Below are positions 20,333-29,949 of a stretch of DNA of 64,000 nt, piece after piece (within the stretch, counting starts at the first letter, position 1; each line of letters starts with the position of its first letter). The translations under genes and the position numbers were made by a program. The stretch is from Candidatus Laterigemmans baculatus (GTDB taxonomy: Bacteria; Planctomycetota; Planctomycetia; Pirellulales; Pirellulaceae). The DNA lies in assembly GCF_010367455.1 (NCBI RefSeq), contig NZ_WRPR01000007.1, positions 1 through 64,000 on the forward strand, given 5' to 3'. The notes beneath the pieces are model-generated. The model saw only the letters and a list, made by a program, of their open reading frames with translations. It was not told the DNA's origin and searched no databases.

Positions 20333-21610
20333 TTAGCGGCGTCGCCGGGTGCTTTTCCGCATCATCGGATTGAGCGTCCGCCGGGTTGGCGTCGCGCTCT
20401 CGGAGTCTGCAGACGCCTGCCGCTCGGCCTCGGCTTGCCGCCGGGCCGTCACTTCGGGGAGCGGATCGAAGCCCTCGATCGAATCTTTGATCAGCAGTTT
20501 ATCGATCCGGGCTTCGATGCCAGTCAAAAAGTCCCCTTCGCCGGGAGCGATGAAGGTGTAGGCCACCCCCTCGCGTCCCATCCGCCCGGTGCGTCCGACG
20601 CGGTGGACATAGTCGTCGGAGTCTTGCGGCACGTCGTAGTTGATGATGTGCGAGATCGTGCTCACGTCGATCCCGCGGCCGACGACGTCGGTGGCGACGA
20701 GGATCTGCAGCTTGCGGTCGCGGACGCTCTGCATCACGCGGTCGCGATCGCGTTGGTTCATGTCGCCATGGATGCAATCGCAGCGTTTCCAGCGGCTGCT
20801 CAGCTTTCGCTGCAGTTTATCGGTGCCCCGCTTGGTGCGGCAGAAGATGATCGCCTGCTCGGGCTGGTCGCGTTCGAGCAGCCGCTCGAGCAGCTCAAAC
20901 TTGCGATCCGGAGCGACCGTGAAGTAGTGCTGCTCGATCGTGGCGACCGACATTCCGGTGGTCGAACAGTCGATCACTTCGGGCTCGGTCATGTACCGCT
21001 CGGCCAGTTTCCGCACCGTCGGCGGAAGCGTGGCGGAGAGCAGCAAGGTCTGGCGATCCGACGGGCATTGGCGGAGGATTTTTTCGATCTGCGGCCGAAA
21101 CCCGATGTCGAGCATCCGGTCGGCTTCGTCGAGGACCAAGCACCACAGCGAGTCGGTCCGCAGCGTCCGCCGCGAGAGGTGGTCGGCAACGCGGCCGGGC
21201 GTCCCGACTGCGATTTGCACTCCCGCCTTCAGCTCGCGGAGTTGGCTGTTCATGTTTTTGCCGCCCGCGAGGACGGTGATCCGCGTCGGCACGCCCCAGG
21301 CCAGCCGTTCCAGCTCGCGGCCCACCTGGTCGGCCAGCTCGCGGGTCGGAACCAAGATCAAGGCTTGCGGATCGTGGCATTCCTCGAGCGGATCGAGCTG
21401 CTCGAGGATCGGAATCCCGAACGCAGCCGTCTTGCCCGTCCCGGTCCGCGCTTGGCCGATCACGTCGTAGCCTTCGAGCGCAAGGGGGATCAGCCCCGCT
21501 TGAATGGGCGTGGCCGTCTCGAAGCCCGCTCGCGCGAGGGCCTTGAGCATGATCGGCGAAAGATCGAGGTCCGCGAACCGCGTCGGTTCTGGTCCGGCGG
21601 GTTTGTCCAT
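20333..21610 (-). CDS. DEAD-box ATP-dependent RNA helicase
   Basis: 425 residues. Nearly all helicase motifs are visible in order: Q motif (FETATPIQAGLIPLAL), Walker A (ARTGTGKTAAFG), Ia (LVPTRELADQV), DEAD box (VLDEADRMLDIGF), SAT (LLLSATLPPTV), then domain 2 with AIIFCRTKRGTDKL, LVATDVVGRGIDV and HRVGRTGRMGREG. The C-terminal tail is basic (MMRKSTRRRR), as in RhlE/DeaD-type helicases of ribosome assembly and RNA turnover. The specific paralogue cannot be named. Single gene, stop facing RidA across repeat A4. Confidence 0.95.
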   Translation of the reverse strand: MDKPAGPEPTRFADLDLSPIMLKALARAGFETATPIQAGLIPLALEGYDVIGQARTGTGKTAAFGIPILEQLDPLEECHDPQALILVPTRELADQVGRELERLAWGVPTRITVLAGGKNMNSQLRELKAGVQIAVGTPGRVADHLSRRTLRTDSLWCLVLDEADRMLDIGFRPQIEKILRQCPSDRQTLLLSATLPPTVRKLAERYMTEPEVIDCSTTGMSVATIEQHYFTVAPDRKFELLERLLERDQPEQAIIFCRTKRGTDKLQRKLSSRWKRCDCIHGDMNQRDRDRVMQSVRDRKLQILVATDVVGRGIDVSTISHIINYDVPQDSDDYVHRVGRTGRMGREGVAYTFIAPGEGDFLTGIEARIDKLLIKDSIEGFDPLPEVTARRQAEAERQASADSESATPTRRTLNPMMRKSTRRRR

Positions 21611-21694
21611 TAGCCAGTCGTCAATTGAGTGAGTGCGACGAATAGCCTTTGTTTTACGGTAGCCGAGGGTGATTGGCGAGACGGGGCGAGGCAG

Positions 21695-24637
21695 TTATCC
21701 CCGATTCGCACCCGCCACGCGGTCCGACTTTCGCCGCCGCGGCGGAGGTGTCGGCCGAATATGGTCGTGCGAACTCATCACCGCTCCCTGGCTTCGCAGG
21801 AGCGTCGCGACCAGCGCCGTCCACCCCGTTTGGTGGCTCGCCCCCAACCCCCGACCGTCGTCGCCGTGGAAGTACTCGTAGAACAAAATTAAATCCTTCC
21901 ACCGCGGATCGTCGCGATACCGCGGATCGCCGCCATGCGCCGGACGATCTCCCTCGGCGTTCGGCTGGAAGATCGAGATCAGCCGCCGTTCCAGCTCGTG
22001 AGCCACCTCCAGCAGCGTCATCATGTTGCCGCTGCCAGTCGGGCATTCGACCTGGAAGCTGTCGCCGTAGAAGCTGTGGTAGCGGCGGAGCGACTGGACG
22101 ATCAGATAATTCAGCGGGAACCAAACCGGCCCTCGCCAGTTGCTGTTACCGCCGAACATCCCGCTGTCGCTCTCCCCCGGAACGTACCGCACCTCGTGCC
22201 GCTGGCCGCCGAGCTCGAACACGAACGGCTCGTGCAAATGGGCCGCCGAAAGGCTGCGGATCCCGTGGGGCGAGAGGAACTCGGCTTCGTCGAGCATCAC
22301 TGCGAGCAACCGCCGGAAGCGATCCTCCGAGGGAATCGCGAGCAACCGCCGCCGCGGGAACCCCTCGCGGCCTGCGTCCTCGCTCTCCATGTAAGTCATA
22401 TGTTGGGTGCGATGCCCGCGATTGGCGACGAACCACTCGGTGCGGCGGTTGAAGCCGGGCAATTGCTCGATCACCGCGTCTTCGATGATCACCGACGTGA
22501 GCAGCGGAATCAGCCCGACCAGCGAGCGGATCCGCATCGGGATCCCGTGGTCCTCCAAATACAGATGGTCGTAGTAAAAACCATCTTCTTCGTCCCACAA
22601 TCCGGTCCCGTCGAGCGAATTCATCGCCTCGGCAATCGCGATGTAGTGCTCGAAAAATTTGCTCGCCATGTCGCCGTACGCCGGGTTGCCGTCGGCCAGC
22701 TCGAGGGCGATCCGCAGCATCGAGCCGCAGTAAAACGCCATCCACGCCGTGCCGTCCGCCTGCTCCAAATAGCCGCCTGGGAGCGGTTTGCTGCGGTCGA
22801 AAATCCCGATGTTGTCGAGCCCCAGGAAGCCGCCGGTGAAGACGTGCCGCCCGCGAGGATCCTTGCGGTTGACCCACCAGGTGAAGTTCAGCAGCAGCTT
22901 CTGAAACACCCGGGCCAGGAACAGCGTGTCGCGCTGCTTGGGAGGCCCGGTCATCTTGTAAACCTGCCAGCACGCCCAAGCATGCACCGGCGGATTCACG
23001 TCCGAGAGCTTCCACTCGTACGCCGGGATCTGACCGTTGGGGTGCATGTACCATTCGCGAAGGAACAGAATCAGCTGCTCCTTGGCAAAGTGCGTATCGA
23101 GGTCGGCCATCGGCACCATGTGAAAAGCGCTGTCCCAGGCCGCGTACCAGGGATACTCCCACTTGTCGGGCATCGCCAGCAAATCGCGGTTGAAGAGGTG
23201 CCGCCAGTCGGAGTTGCGGACATGCTTTCGCTCCGGCGGCGGCTCGGGACCCGCCGGATCCCCCTCCAGCCAGGGCTCGATGCTGTAGTAATAAAACTGC
23301 TTGCTCCACAGCATCCCGGCATACGCTTGCCGCATCGTCCGCCGCGATTCTTCGTCGAGCGTCTCCGGAATTCGCAGCGCATAAAACTCATCCGCCTCTC
23401 GCTGCCGAAGCGTGAAAACTTGTTCGAATTCGGCTCCAAAGAGCGGCCCCAACGAGGACTTCACCGCAGAGGCTTGGGCAGCCGTTGGAGTGGCCGTTTT
23501 CACAGCCGTTTTCACAGCCGTTTCCGCTGAGGGCTCGTGGTCCAGTTCGCGTTCGATCGCGGGGACGTGGAGGGCCGGTTCGCCGTTCGGTTCGCCGCTC
23601 GGTTTGGGCGCTTCGCTGGGGAGCGACTCCTGGGCCCGCAGCCGCAGCCGAATCTGACGCCGCTCGCCAGCGGGGATCACCAGCAGGCTGTACGCGGCGG
23701 CTTTGGTGCCCCGGCGATGCGGATTCACGGCCGCCGTGTTGCCGCGAATCACGTACTGGTGGAAGGCGTCCTTAAAATACTCCGAACCGCTCGGCAGCCC
23801 TGGATGGCGGTGCGGGTTGGTGTCATTGTCGGTGAAGATCCACTCGGTGCTGCTGGCACCGCCGGGCGGTTCGGCAAAAACTTCGAAGCCGCCAAGCGTT
23901 TGGTGCTCGCCCCGCACCACGTCACCGTCGAGCCACATCCGGGGCCGCTCGTGGCGGCCCTCCTCGGTGCACTCCCAGGTCCAGGTGTTGCGAAACCAGA
24001 CCTGCGGCAAGACGTGGAGGATCGCGGCCTGCGGTCCCGCGTTGGTGATCGTGTAGCGGAAGAGAATATCGTTTGGCGCCGCCTTGGCGTACTCGATCAG
24101 CACGTCGAAGTAGCGATCGCCATCGAAGAGCCCGGTGTCGGTCAGCTCGTACTCCGGGTCGCTCCGGTCTCGCGCCCGATTCATCTCGGTCAGATCTTCA
24201 TAGGGGAACCGAGCTTGCGGGTATTTGTAGAGCCCGCGGGCGTAGGAGTGGGTGGGAGTGCTATCGAGGTAGTAGTAGCATTCCTTGACGTCCTCGCCGT
24301 GGTTTCCCTCGGGACCATTGAGCCCGAACAGCCGCTCCTTGAGGATCGGATCGCGACCGTTCCAGAGGGCCAGCGAGACGCACAGCCGGCACTCGCGGTC
24401 GCTCCAGCCGAGCAACCCGTCTTCGCCCCAGCGGTACGCGCGGCTGCGGGCATGGTCGTGCGGAAAATAGTTCCAGCTATCACCGTGGGGAGAATAGTCC
24501 TCGCGAACCGTTCCCCACTGCCGCTCCGAGAGGTAGGGGCCCCACCGCTGCCAGTTCTCCTCGCGGTGCTCGCTCAGCGCAAGGCGGTGATCTTCGGTAC
24601 TCCGGAAAAGGTCTCGATCGCTACAGGGAACAGTCAT
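21695..24637 (-). CDS. GH63-like (MGH1-type) glucosidase
   Basis: 980 residues without a signal peptide. The C-terminal two-thirds form an (alpha/alpha)6 glycosidase domain like mannosylglycerate hydrolase and GH63 enzymes: WEYPWYAAWDSAFHMVPMADLD, PNGQIPAYEWKLSDVNPPVHAWA, GGFLGLDNIGIFDRS, EEDGFYYDHLYL, and SNWRGPVWFPLNYLIVQSL near the end, which include the usual catalytic acid/base Asp and Glu candidates. The N-terminal third is beta-rich. About 35 residues rich in Ala-Val-Lys-Thr (AVKTAVKTATPTAAQ) sit in the middle. The ATG at 24637 overlaps the TerB-like stop by ATGA. Probably intracellular alpha-glucoside use; exact substrate is unknown. Confidence 0.88.
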   Translation of the reverse strand: MTVPCSDRDLFRSTEDHRLALSEHREENWQRWGPYLSERQWGTVREDYSPHGDSWNYFPHDHARSRAYRWGEDGLLGWSDRECRLCVSLALWNGRDPILKERLFGLNGPEGNHGEDVKECYYYLDSTPTHSYARGLYKYPQARFPYEDLTEMNRARDRSDPEYELTDTGLFDGDRYFDVLIEYAKAAPNDILFRYTITNAGPQAAILHVLPQVWFRNTWTWECTEEGRHERPRMWLDGDVVRGEHQTLGGFEVFAEPPGGASSTEWIFTDNDTNPHRHPGLPSGSEYFKDAFHQYVIRGNTAAVNPHRRGTKAAAYSLLVIPAGERRQIRLRLRAQESLPSEAPKPSGEPNGEPALHVPAIERELDHEPSAETAVKTAVKTATPTAAQASAVKSSLGPLFGAEFEQVFTLRQREADEFYALRIPETLDEESRRTMRQAYAGMLWSKQFYYYSIEPWLEGDPAGPEPPPERKHVRNSDWRHLFNRDLLAMPDKWEYPWYAAWDSAFHMVPMADLDTHFAKEQLILFLREWYMHPNGQIPAYEWKLSDVNPPVHAWACWQVYKMTGPPKQRDTLFLARVFQKLLLNFTWWVNRKDPRGRHVFTGGFLGLDNIGIFDRSKPLPGGYLEQADGTAWMAFYCGSMLRIALELADGNPAYGDMASKFFEHYIAIAEAMNSLDGTGLWDEEDGFYYDHLYLEDHGIPMRIRSLVGLIPLLTSVIIEDAVIEQLPGFNRRTEWFVANRGHRTQHMTYMESEDAGREGFPRRRLLAIPSEDRFRRLLAVMLDEAEFLSPHGIRSLSAAHLHEPFVFELGGQRHEVRYVPGESDSGMFGGNSNWRGPVWFPLNYLIVQSLRRYHSFYGDSFQVECPTGSGNMMTLLEVAHELERRLISIFQPNAEGDRPAHGGDPRYRDDPRWKDLILFYEYFHGDDGRGLGASHQTGWTALVATLLRSQGAVMSSHDHIRPTPPPRRRKSDRVAGANRG

Positions 24638-25026
24638 GGGCAATGGGTCAGCCGGTCGATCAGCTCATTCACACGCGAGGCATCAAAATTCATTTTCGCA
24701 GCCGCTACCGAGAACAACCGCTTTTCCGGTTCGCTCAGGCGTCCATCGGCCGCCATCATCCGCATCAAGTCGGCGAGCAGTGCTTCTTGCTCCGCCGGCT
24801 CCTGTGGTAACTGGATTGCAGCCTGGTTCGATAACCCGAACGCGATCGCCGTTTGCAATTGGTTCTCGTCGAGCCCCAGCTCGCAGCATCGCTCGGCCAG
24901 CAAAGCCAACTCGGGTTCGCCGAGCGAGCCATCGGCGACCGCCATCACGACCAGGTTCTTCAGTTGCTCGATCTGTTGCATCGGTTCGCTCGTCGGCTCG
25001 AGAGGTGGAAGCAGGAAGGGCTCCAT
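24634..25026 (-). CDS. TerB-like helical protein
   Basis: 130 residues, two similar helical units: LVVMAVADGSLGEPELALLAERC and LMRMMAADGRLSEPEKRLFSVAA, each with the acidic ADGxLxxxE pattern of TerB/DjlA N-terminal domains. Such domains bind metal or partner proteins at the membrane; a tellurite role is not implied. Its stop overlaps the start of the GH63-like gene by four bases, so the two are likely translated together. What they share is not evident. Confidence 0.75.
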   Translation of the reverse strand: MEPFLLPPLEPTSEPMQQIEQLKNLVVMAVADGSLGEPELALLAERCCELGLDENQLQTAIAFGLSNQAAIQLPQEPAEQEALLADLMRMMAADGRLSEPEKRLFSVAAAKMNFDASRVNELIDRLTHCP

Positions 25027-25303
25027 TGTAGCGCACGAGCGCCACGCCTTCAGCCGACGGCGCTAGCCGCGGGTTCCGTCGCGCGGACCCAGCGGACCTG
25101 CGCCCACCATCAACCTCATCAACTCTTGAGCCGACGGCGCTAGCCGCGGGTTCCGACGCGCTGCCGAGCGGATCGAGCTTGTGGTGGAACGCCGCTGCGG
25201 CGCAACGTTCTTCCACGGCGCGGACCGGATTGGGCCCGAGGCTAGCGCCTTCGGCTCAAAGGGCCCGCACAGATAACCTAGCTCGCGGAATCGCGCGGCG
25301 ACT
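25027..25303. repeat. Family E repeats in a 277-bp gap
   Basis: Three family E segments: CAGCCGACGGCGCTAGCCGC at about 25059, GAGCCGACGGCGCTAGCCGC at about 25132, and an inverted, weaker match (GAGGCTAGCGCCTTCGGCTC) at about 25238-25258. The two outer parts enclose a TGGAACGCCGCTGCGGCGCAACGTTCTTCCA-like hairpin near 25185-25217. The gap separates the TerB-like gene from the small exported protein gene. No gene seen. Confidence 0.7.
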
Positions 25304-25672
25304 TCAGTGATGGTGAGTGGTTTCGAAACCGTACTTCTTGAGCCACTGTTCCCACTGGTGGGCCGAAGCGTGATCCTTCAGTTGCAGCTCCTGCCACCCT
25401 TTGCAGCGGTAGCGGACGTCGATGTGGTTGCCGTGGCTTGACTGCTGGACTTCGCATTTGAGTTGGCTCAGCGTCGCGGCCAGTTTCTTTGCCTGCGCTT
25501 CGTTGCTGGTATGCACCGCCCGCCAGTCGGCCAGCCGGTAGCGAACGATCTCTTTCGACGCAGCGGGGGAGGCCACGGCCGGGGTGGCGGCCGAGGCCGA
25601 CGGCAGCGAGCCCAGCGAAGCGGCGATCGACAGCGGGAGCACGATGGCGATCAGACGGAACATCATGGTCAT
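25304..25672 (-). CDS. Small exported protein of unknown function
   Basis: 122 residues with a clear signal peptide (FRLIAIVLPLSIAASLGSLPSASA). The mature part has IVRYRLADWRAVHTSNEAQAKKLAATL and CEVQQSSHGNHIDVRYRCKGWQELQL, with two Cys that could form a disulfide, and ends in a His cluster (FETTHHH). I do not recognise the family. Its ATG overlaps the TGA of the S9 peptidase gene (ATGA), so it is the distal gene of a two-gene unit and may modulate or accompany that peptidase. Confidence 0.75.
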   Translation of the reverse strand: MTMMFRLIAIVLPLSIAASLGSLPSASAATPAVASPAASKEIVRYRLADWRAVHTSNEAQAKKLAATLSQLKCEVQQSSHGNHIDVRYRCKGWQELQLKDHASAHQWEQWLKKYGFETTHHH

Positions 25673-28323
25673 TCATCCTTGAACGAACTCGGGGAGAAAC
25701 CCGCAAAGCGCGAGACGGCCGCCGAGGGTATGCCGGAGGCGGAAGTCGAGGAAAGACCAGTCCGGAGCAGCTCCCGCTCGAGGAACTGCGTCATCAGCTC
25801 GTACAGGTGGTACAGCTGCTTGGCGTCGGCCACCCCGTGCGTCTCTCCCGGGTAGAGCATCAGGTCGAACTGCTTGCCCGCTCGCTGCAGCGCGGCGACC
25901 AGCTGCAAGGTGTTGCCGAGGTGGACGTTGTCGTCGAGCTCGCCATGGATCAGCAGCAACCGGCCGTGCAGATCGGCCGCGCTGGCCGTGACGCTCGCGT
26001 CGCGATACCCCGCTTCATTGTTCTGCGGCGTGTCCATGTACCGCTCGGTGTAGAACGCATCGTAGTTCCGCCAATCGGTCACGCTGCCACCGGCAATCCC
26101 CGCCGCAAAGGCGTCGCTGTGCGTCAGGGCGTATGCCGTGTAGTACCCACCGTAGCTCCAGCCGCGGATCGCCAATCGCTCGCCATCGACCCACCGCTGC
26201 GACTTGAGCCACGCGACTGCGTCGAGCAGATCGGCCAACTCCTGCACGCCCAACCGCCGGTGAATGCTCCACGTGTCGGCGATCCCCCGCCCTCCACTGC
26301 TGCGGTTGTCGACGACCAACACCCCGATCCCCCGCGACGCCAAGAATTGGTGGTACAGCCCATTGCGGCCGTTCCAGCGATCGACCGCCGCGGGCGCTTG
26401 CGGGCCGCCGTAGGTGTAGACCAGCACCGGATAGCGGCGCTCCGAATCGCCGCCGGGGCTTTCGCGATCCGAGTCCTCGCCCAATGCCGCTTCACCCCCT
26501 CCAGCCTCCGCCAGCGGGCTCGGAGGGATCAGGTAAGCGGGCAAGGGAACGCCGTCGCGGGTCGTGATCTCCACCCACTGGGGCTGGGGAAGCTCCAGCG
26601 TCTGCCAAGGAGCGGGCGCGTCGGCCTCCGCCTCGTCGGTCGCCTCATCGGTCGCCGCCTTATCGGTCGCCGCGGCAGGCTCGTCGGCGCCGCCCGAAGC
26701 CGCCGCACTCGGGCTCGTCTCCTCGGTGGGTGTCTCTTCGGTGGGTGTCTCTTCGGTGGGTGTCTCTTCGGTGGGTGTCTCTTCGGTGGGCGTCTCTTCG
26801 GTTGCCGCATGGGGGTCGGTCGGCTGCGGTTCCCGGGTGGCGTTCTGGAGTGGGCGGCGAACGTCGCTGTCGACGCCGACGAGCGTCTTGTCGGGTTCAC
26901 TCCGCAGCGTGCTGAACGTATCGGTGAACCACGCGCCATCGGGTGAGACGTCGACGGCGTGCCAGCCGGGGGCAGTGGTCAGGGGAGTGACTTCGCCGAG
27001 CGGCAGTGCTGGCCCTCGGCGGGAGCCCTGCCCTTCCGCCGCGTCGCGCCAGTGGACGCGGTACAGCTGCTGGCCGCGGACGCCCCGCTGGCGATCGCCG
27101 GTGACAAAGGCTTCCTGTTGTTCGGGCACGACCGCGACCAGCTCGCGAATGTCCCAGTCGCCGCTGGTCACCGGCGTCCGGCGGCTGCCGTCGGCGGATA
27201 CTTTCCAGAGATGGCGACGGCCAGCGGGGAGGTCGCTCAGCCAGAGGAAATCGCCGCCGGGCAACCAGCGCGGTTCGCCGAGGATCTCGATCCACGCCGG
27301 ACCTTGCTCGCGGAGCAGCACGCGTCGCGAGCCGCTCGCCGGATCGGCCTCGCGAAGCTCCAGCCACGTCTGGATGCGGTTCTGAATCTGGTAAGTCAGG
27401 GCATCGCCGTCGGGCCGCCAGGTGACCCGCACCACCAACGTCTCGGCTTCGTCGCCTCGCGGCTGGTGGATCGGCGTCAGCTGCAGCGAGTCGAGGCCGA
27501 CGACCCACAGCCCGGCGCGGGGAATCGGATCGCCCGCTTTGGGATAGGCCACGACGTGGGTGCTGCCGCGCGGCGTCTCGCTCCCGGTCACGGTGAACGA
27601 GAGCACGTCGCTCGTGTCGATTCGCAGCAGCGCGATCCGCCGGCTGTCGGGGCTCCACCAAAAGCCTTTGAAGTTGCCGCGGCCGTAGATCTCTTCTTGG
27701 TACGTCCAGTCGAGGCGACCATTGAGCCGGGTTGGCGAACCGTCGTGGGTCAGCCGCAGGCTTTCGCCAGTCTCGACGCGGACGACGTACAGGTCGTTTT
27801 CGCGGACGAAGGCCACGGCCGATCCGTCCGGGCTGAGCGTGGGCGTTTGCCAGCTCGCCGCATCGCGCGTGACCAGCCGCGGAGCCTTGCCGCCACCGAC
27901 GACCGCCAGCCCGCCGCCGACCTCGATCATCACCGGGCGGTCGATGCGGCTGATCTGCTGAGCGGCCGCGCGGACCGCGGCCTCAATCGCGGTCGCCGAG
28001 AGGCCACTGATCTTCGCAAGCTCTTCGCGGAGCCGCTCCGGCAGATCCCAGGGCCGCGTCTCACCGCTGCCCGGATCCATCACTCGCCACTGGTCGCGGC
28101 CGCGGATCGCCAGCTGGGAATCGGCCGTCCACTGCGTCGCCGGAGGTGGGCTGCTGAAGTAATTGAAGCGGTCGTCGGGATGAAACAGCGTCCGCACCGA
28201 GAGCGGCGGGACTTGCTCCGCTGGTGCGCGCTCCGCCGTGGCTGGTGGGGTCTGCGCGGAAGTTTGCCCCTGCAGGCTAGTCGCCCACAAGCAGAGCCCG
28301 ATCAGCACGAGATGGCGGAGCAT
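25669..28323 (-). CDS. Exported S9 family prolyl/dipeptidyl peptidase (DPP4-like)
   Basis: 884 residues with a signal peptide (HLVLIGLCLWATSLQGQ). An N-terminal beta-propeller (about residues 90-480; RLNGRLDWTYQEEIYGRGNFKGFWWSPDSRRIA is the DPP-IV N-terminal signature region) leads to a C-terminal alpha/beta hydrolase. The Ser nucleophile is in IRGWSYGGYYTAYAL, the Asp probably in IHGELDDNVHLG, the His in YPGETHGVAD. Between them lies a low-complexity segment with six Thr-Pro-Thr-Glu-Glu units and an Ala/Asp/Glu-rich tail, absent from ordinary DPP-IV. It would remove N-terminal dipeptides in the periplasm. Confidence 0.92.
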   Translation of the reverse strand: MLRHLVLIGLCLWATSLQGQTSAQTPPATAERAPAEQVPPLSVRTLFHPDDRFNYFSSPPPATQWTADSQLAIRGRDQWRVMDPGSGETRPWDLPERLREELAKISGLSATAIEAAVRAAAQQISRIDRPVMIEVGGGLAVVGGGKAPRLVTRDAASWQTPTLSPDGSAVAFVRENDLYVVRVETGESLRLTHDGSPTRLNGRLDWTYQEEIYGRGNFKGFWWSPDSRRIALLRIDTSDVLSFTVTGSETPRGSTHVVAYPKAGDPIPRAGLWVVGLDSLQLTPIHQPRGDEAETLVVRVTWRPDGDALTYQIQNRIQTWLELREADPASGSRRVLLREQGPAWIEILGEPRWLPGGDFLWLSDLPAGRRHLWKVSADGSRRTPVTSGDWDIRELVAVVPEQQEAFVTGDRQRGVRGQQLYRVHWRDAAEGQGSRRGPALPLGEVTPLTTAPGWHAVDVSPDGAWFTDTFSTLRSEPDKTLVGVDSDVRRPLQNATREPQPTDPHAATEETPTEETPTEETPTEETPTEETPTEETSPSAAASGGADEPAAATDKAATDEATDEAEADAPAPWQTLELPQPQWVEITTRDGVPLPAYLIPPSPLAEAGGGEAALGEDSDRESPGGDSERRYPVLVYTYGGPQAPAAVDRWNGRNGLYHQFLASRGIGVLVVDNRSSGGRGIADTWSIHRRLGVQELADLLDAVAWLKSQRWVDGERLAIRGWSYGGYYTAYALTHSDAFAAGIAGGSVTDWRNYDAFYTERYMDTPQNNEAGYRDASVTASAADLHGRLLLIHGELDDNVHLGNTLQLVAALQRAGKQFDLMLYPGETHGVADAKQLYHLYELMTQFLERELLRTGLSSTSASGIPSAAVSRFAGFSPSSFKDE
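26718..26806. repeat. 15-bp in-frame minisatellite within the S9 peptidase gene
   Basis: On the plus strand TCTTCGGTGGGTGTC repeats about five times with one variant at each end. Read on the minus strand it encodes a repeated Thr-Pro-Thr-Glu-Glu. Because the unit is a multiple of three, copy changes would not alter frame. Confidence 0.9.
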
Positions 28324-28365
28324 CGTGGAGCATCCTCATAAGGAGATTGCCTCCCCCCTAACTCT

Positions 28366-28500
28366 CACCCTCCCCCCGGGAGGGTCGCGAGGAACGAGCG
28401 GGGAGGGGCAATGTGCTGCGGGGTGAAGTTCGCTCAGTTCGCGGGGAAACGCCGGACGGGAGACCCTCCCCGGGCCTAAGAGCCCGACCCTCCCGCAAGC
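28366..28500. repeat. Family C repeat pair
   Basis: Two opposed segments (CCCTCCCCCCGGGAGGG with GCGAGGAACGAGCGGGGAGG, then CCCTCCCCGGGCCTAAGAGC and GACCCTCCCGC) fill the gap between the S9 peptidase start and the lpd stop. The same pair recurs at 17.9, 40.5 and 51.7 kb. No gene seen. Confidence 0.8.
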
Positions 28501-28542
28501 GGGCGGGTGACAGGGAAGGCTGGCGCCGCATCCACTTCCCCT

Positions 28543-29949
28543 TTACGCGGTGTGGATCGCTCGGTCGTCGACGGCCAGGGCCGCTTCGTGGACCGCTTCG
28601 GCGAGCGTCGGGTGGGCGTGGCAGGTGCGGGCGATATCTTCGCTGCTGGCACCGAACTCCATCGCCGCGGCCGCTTCGGCAATCAGGTCGCCGGCCCGCG
28701 CCCCGATGATGTGGACCCCGAGCACGCGATCGGTATCCGCGTCGGCCAGGATCTTCACCCGCCCTTCGGGATCGCCGAGCGTGCGAGCGCGGCCGTTGGC
28801 ACCGAAGGGGCAGACTCCCTTGCGATATTTTACGCCCGCCTCTTTCAACTGGTCCTCGGTCTTGCCGACGCTGGCGATTTCCGGATGGGTGTAGACGATC
28901 GCTGGGATGACGTCGTAGTTGCAGTGGCTTTGCATCCCGATCATGCGTTCGACGCAGACCACGCCCTCTTCCATCGCTTTGTGGGCGAGCATCATTCCGC
29001 CGATGCAGTCCCCGATGGCGTAGATGTTTTTGACACCCGTCCAGTAGTTCTTGTCGACCGACAGGAAACCGCGGCCGTCGGTCTGCAGCCCGGCCTGTTC
29101 GAGTCCCGCTTCGAAGGTCGCCGGGACGCGCCCGGTGGCGACCAGCACGCGGTCGGCTTCGAGCGTCTCGCCGTCTTTGATTTTGACGACGCACCGCTCG
29201 CCTTCGACTTTCGCCGAATCGACGAACGTCCCGGTGCGGAACTCGATCCCCTGCTTCTTGAACGTCCGGTGGGCGATCTGGCCGATCTCGGTATCCATCC
29301 CCGGCAGGATCCGGTCGAGCGCTTCGAGCGTGATCACTTCGCTGCCGAGCCGGTTCCAGACGCTGCCGAGCTCGAGCCCGATGTAGCCGCCGCCGATCAC
29401 GATCAGCCGCTCGGGAACTTCGCTGTAGGAGAGCGCTGAGGTGCTGTTGCCGATCCGCCGTCCATCCTCCTCGACTCCGCGAAGCCGGGCCGGACGGCTG
29501 CCGAGGGCCAGCAGGATTCGATCGCCCTGGACCAGCATCGGGCCAGTCGACTCGTCGACCGTCGGCTCGACCTCGATCGATTCGGCGTCTCGCATCCGAC
29601 CGCGGCCACGGTAGAACGAGATCTTGTGTTTTTTGAAGAGCATGTCGATGCCGCCGGTCAGCGTGTCGACGATCGCTTCCTTGCGGGCCAGCATCTGCGA
29701 CACGTCGAGCGTGACTTCGCCGACCGACAGCCCGTGCTCGCCGAATTTGGTTTTCGCTTCGTGATAGAGGTGGCTCGATTCGAGCAGCGCTTTGCTGGGA
29801 ATGCAGCCGACCCGGACGCAGGTGCCGCCGAGCCGACTATTCTCGTCGATCACAGCGGTATTGATGCCGAGCTGAGCGGCTCGAATCGCGGCGACATAAC
29901 CGGCCGGGCCACCACCGAGCACAACGAGATCATGGCGAACAGTCTTCAT
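28543..29949 (-). CDS. lpdA: Dihydrolipoyl dehydrogenase (E3)
   Basis: 468 residues from the ATG at 29949 (MKTVRHDLVVLGGGPAGYVA); a longer frame to 30009 is less likely. FAD-dependent disulfide oxidoreductase that reoxidises dihydrolipoamide in 2-oxoacid dehydrogenase complexes and the glycine cleavage system. The FAD fold (VVLGGGPAGYVAAIRAAQLG), redox disulfide (GGTCVRVGCIPSKALL), NAD fold (LIVIGGGYIGLELGSVWNRLG), second FAD motif (NIYAIGDCIGGMMLAHKAMEEG) and catalytic His-Glu (CHAHPTLAEAVHEAAL) are all present. No E1/E2 genes adjoin it, so it may serve several complexes. Confidence 0.96.
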   Translation of the reverse strand: MKTVRHDLVVLGGGPAGYVAAIRAAQLGINTAVIDENSRLGGTCVRVGCIPSKALLESSHLYHEAKTKFGEHGLSVGEVTLDVSQMLARKEAIVDTLTGGIDMLFKKHKISFYRGRGRMRDAESIEVEPTVDESTGPMLVQGDRILLALGSRPARLRGVEEDGRRIGNSTSALSYSEVPERLIVIGGGYIGLELGSVWNRLGSEVITLEALDRILPGMDTEIGQIAHRTFKKQGIEFRTGTFVDSAKVEGERCVVKIKDGETLEADRVLVATGRVPATFEAGLEQAGLQTDGRGFLSVDKNYWTGVKNIYAIGDCIGGMMLAHKAMEEGVVCVERMIGMQSHCNYDVIPAIVYTHPEIASVGKTEDQLKEAGVKYRKGVCPFGANGRARTLGDPEGRVKILADADTDRVLGVHIIGARAGDLIAEAAAAMEFGASSEDIARTCHAHPTLAEAVHEAALAVDDRAIHTA

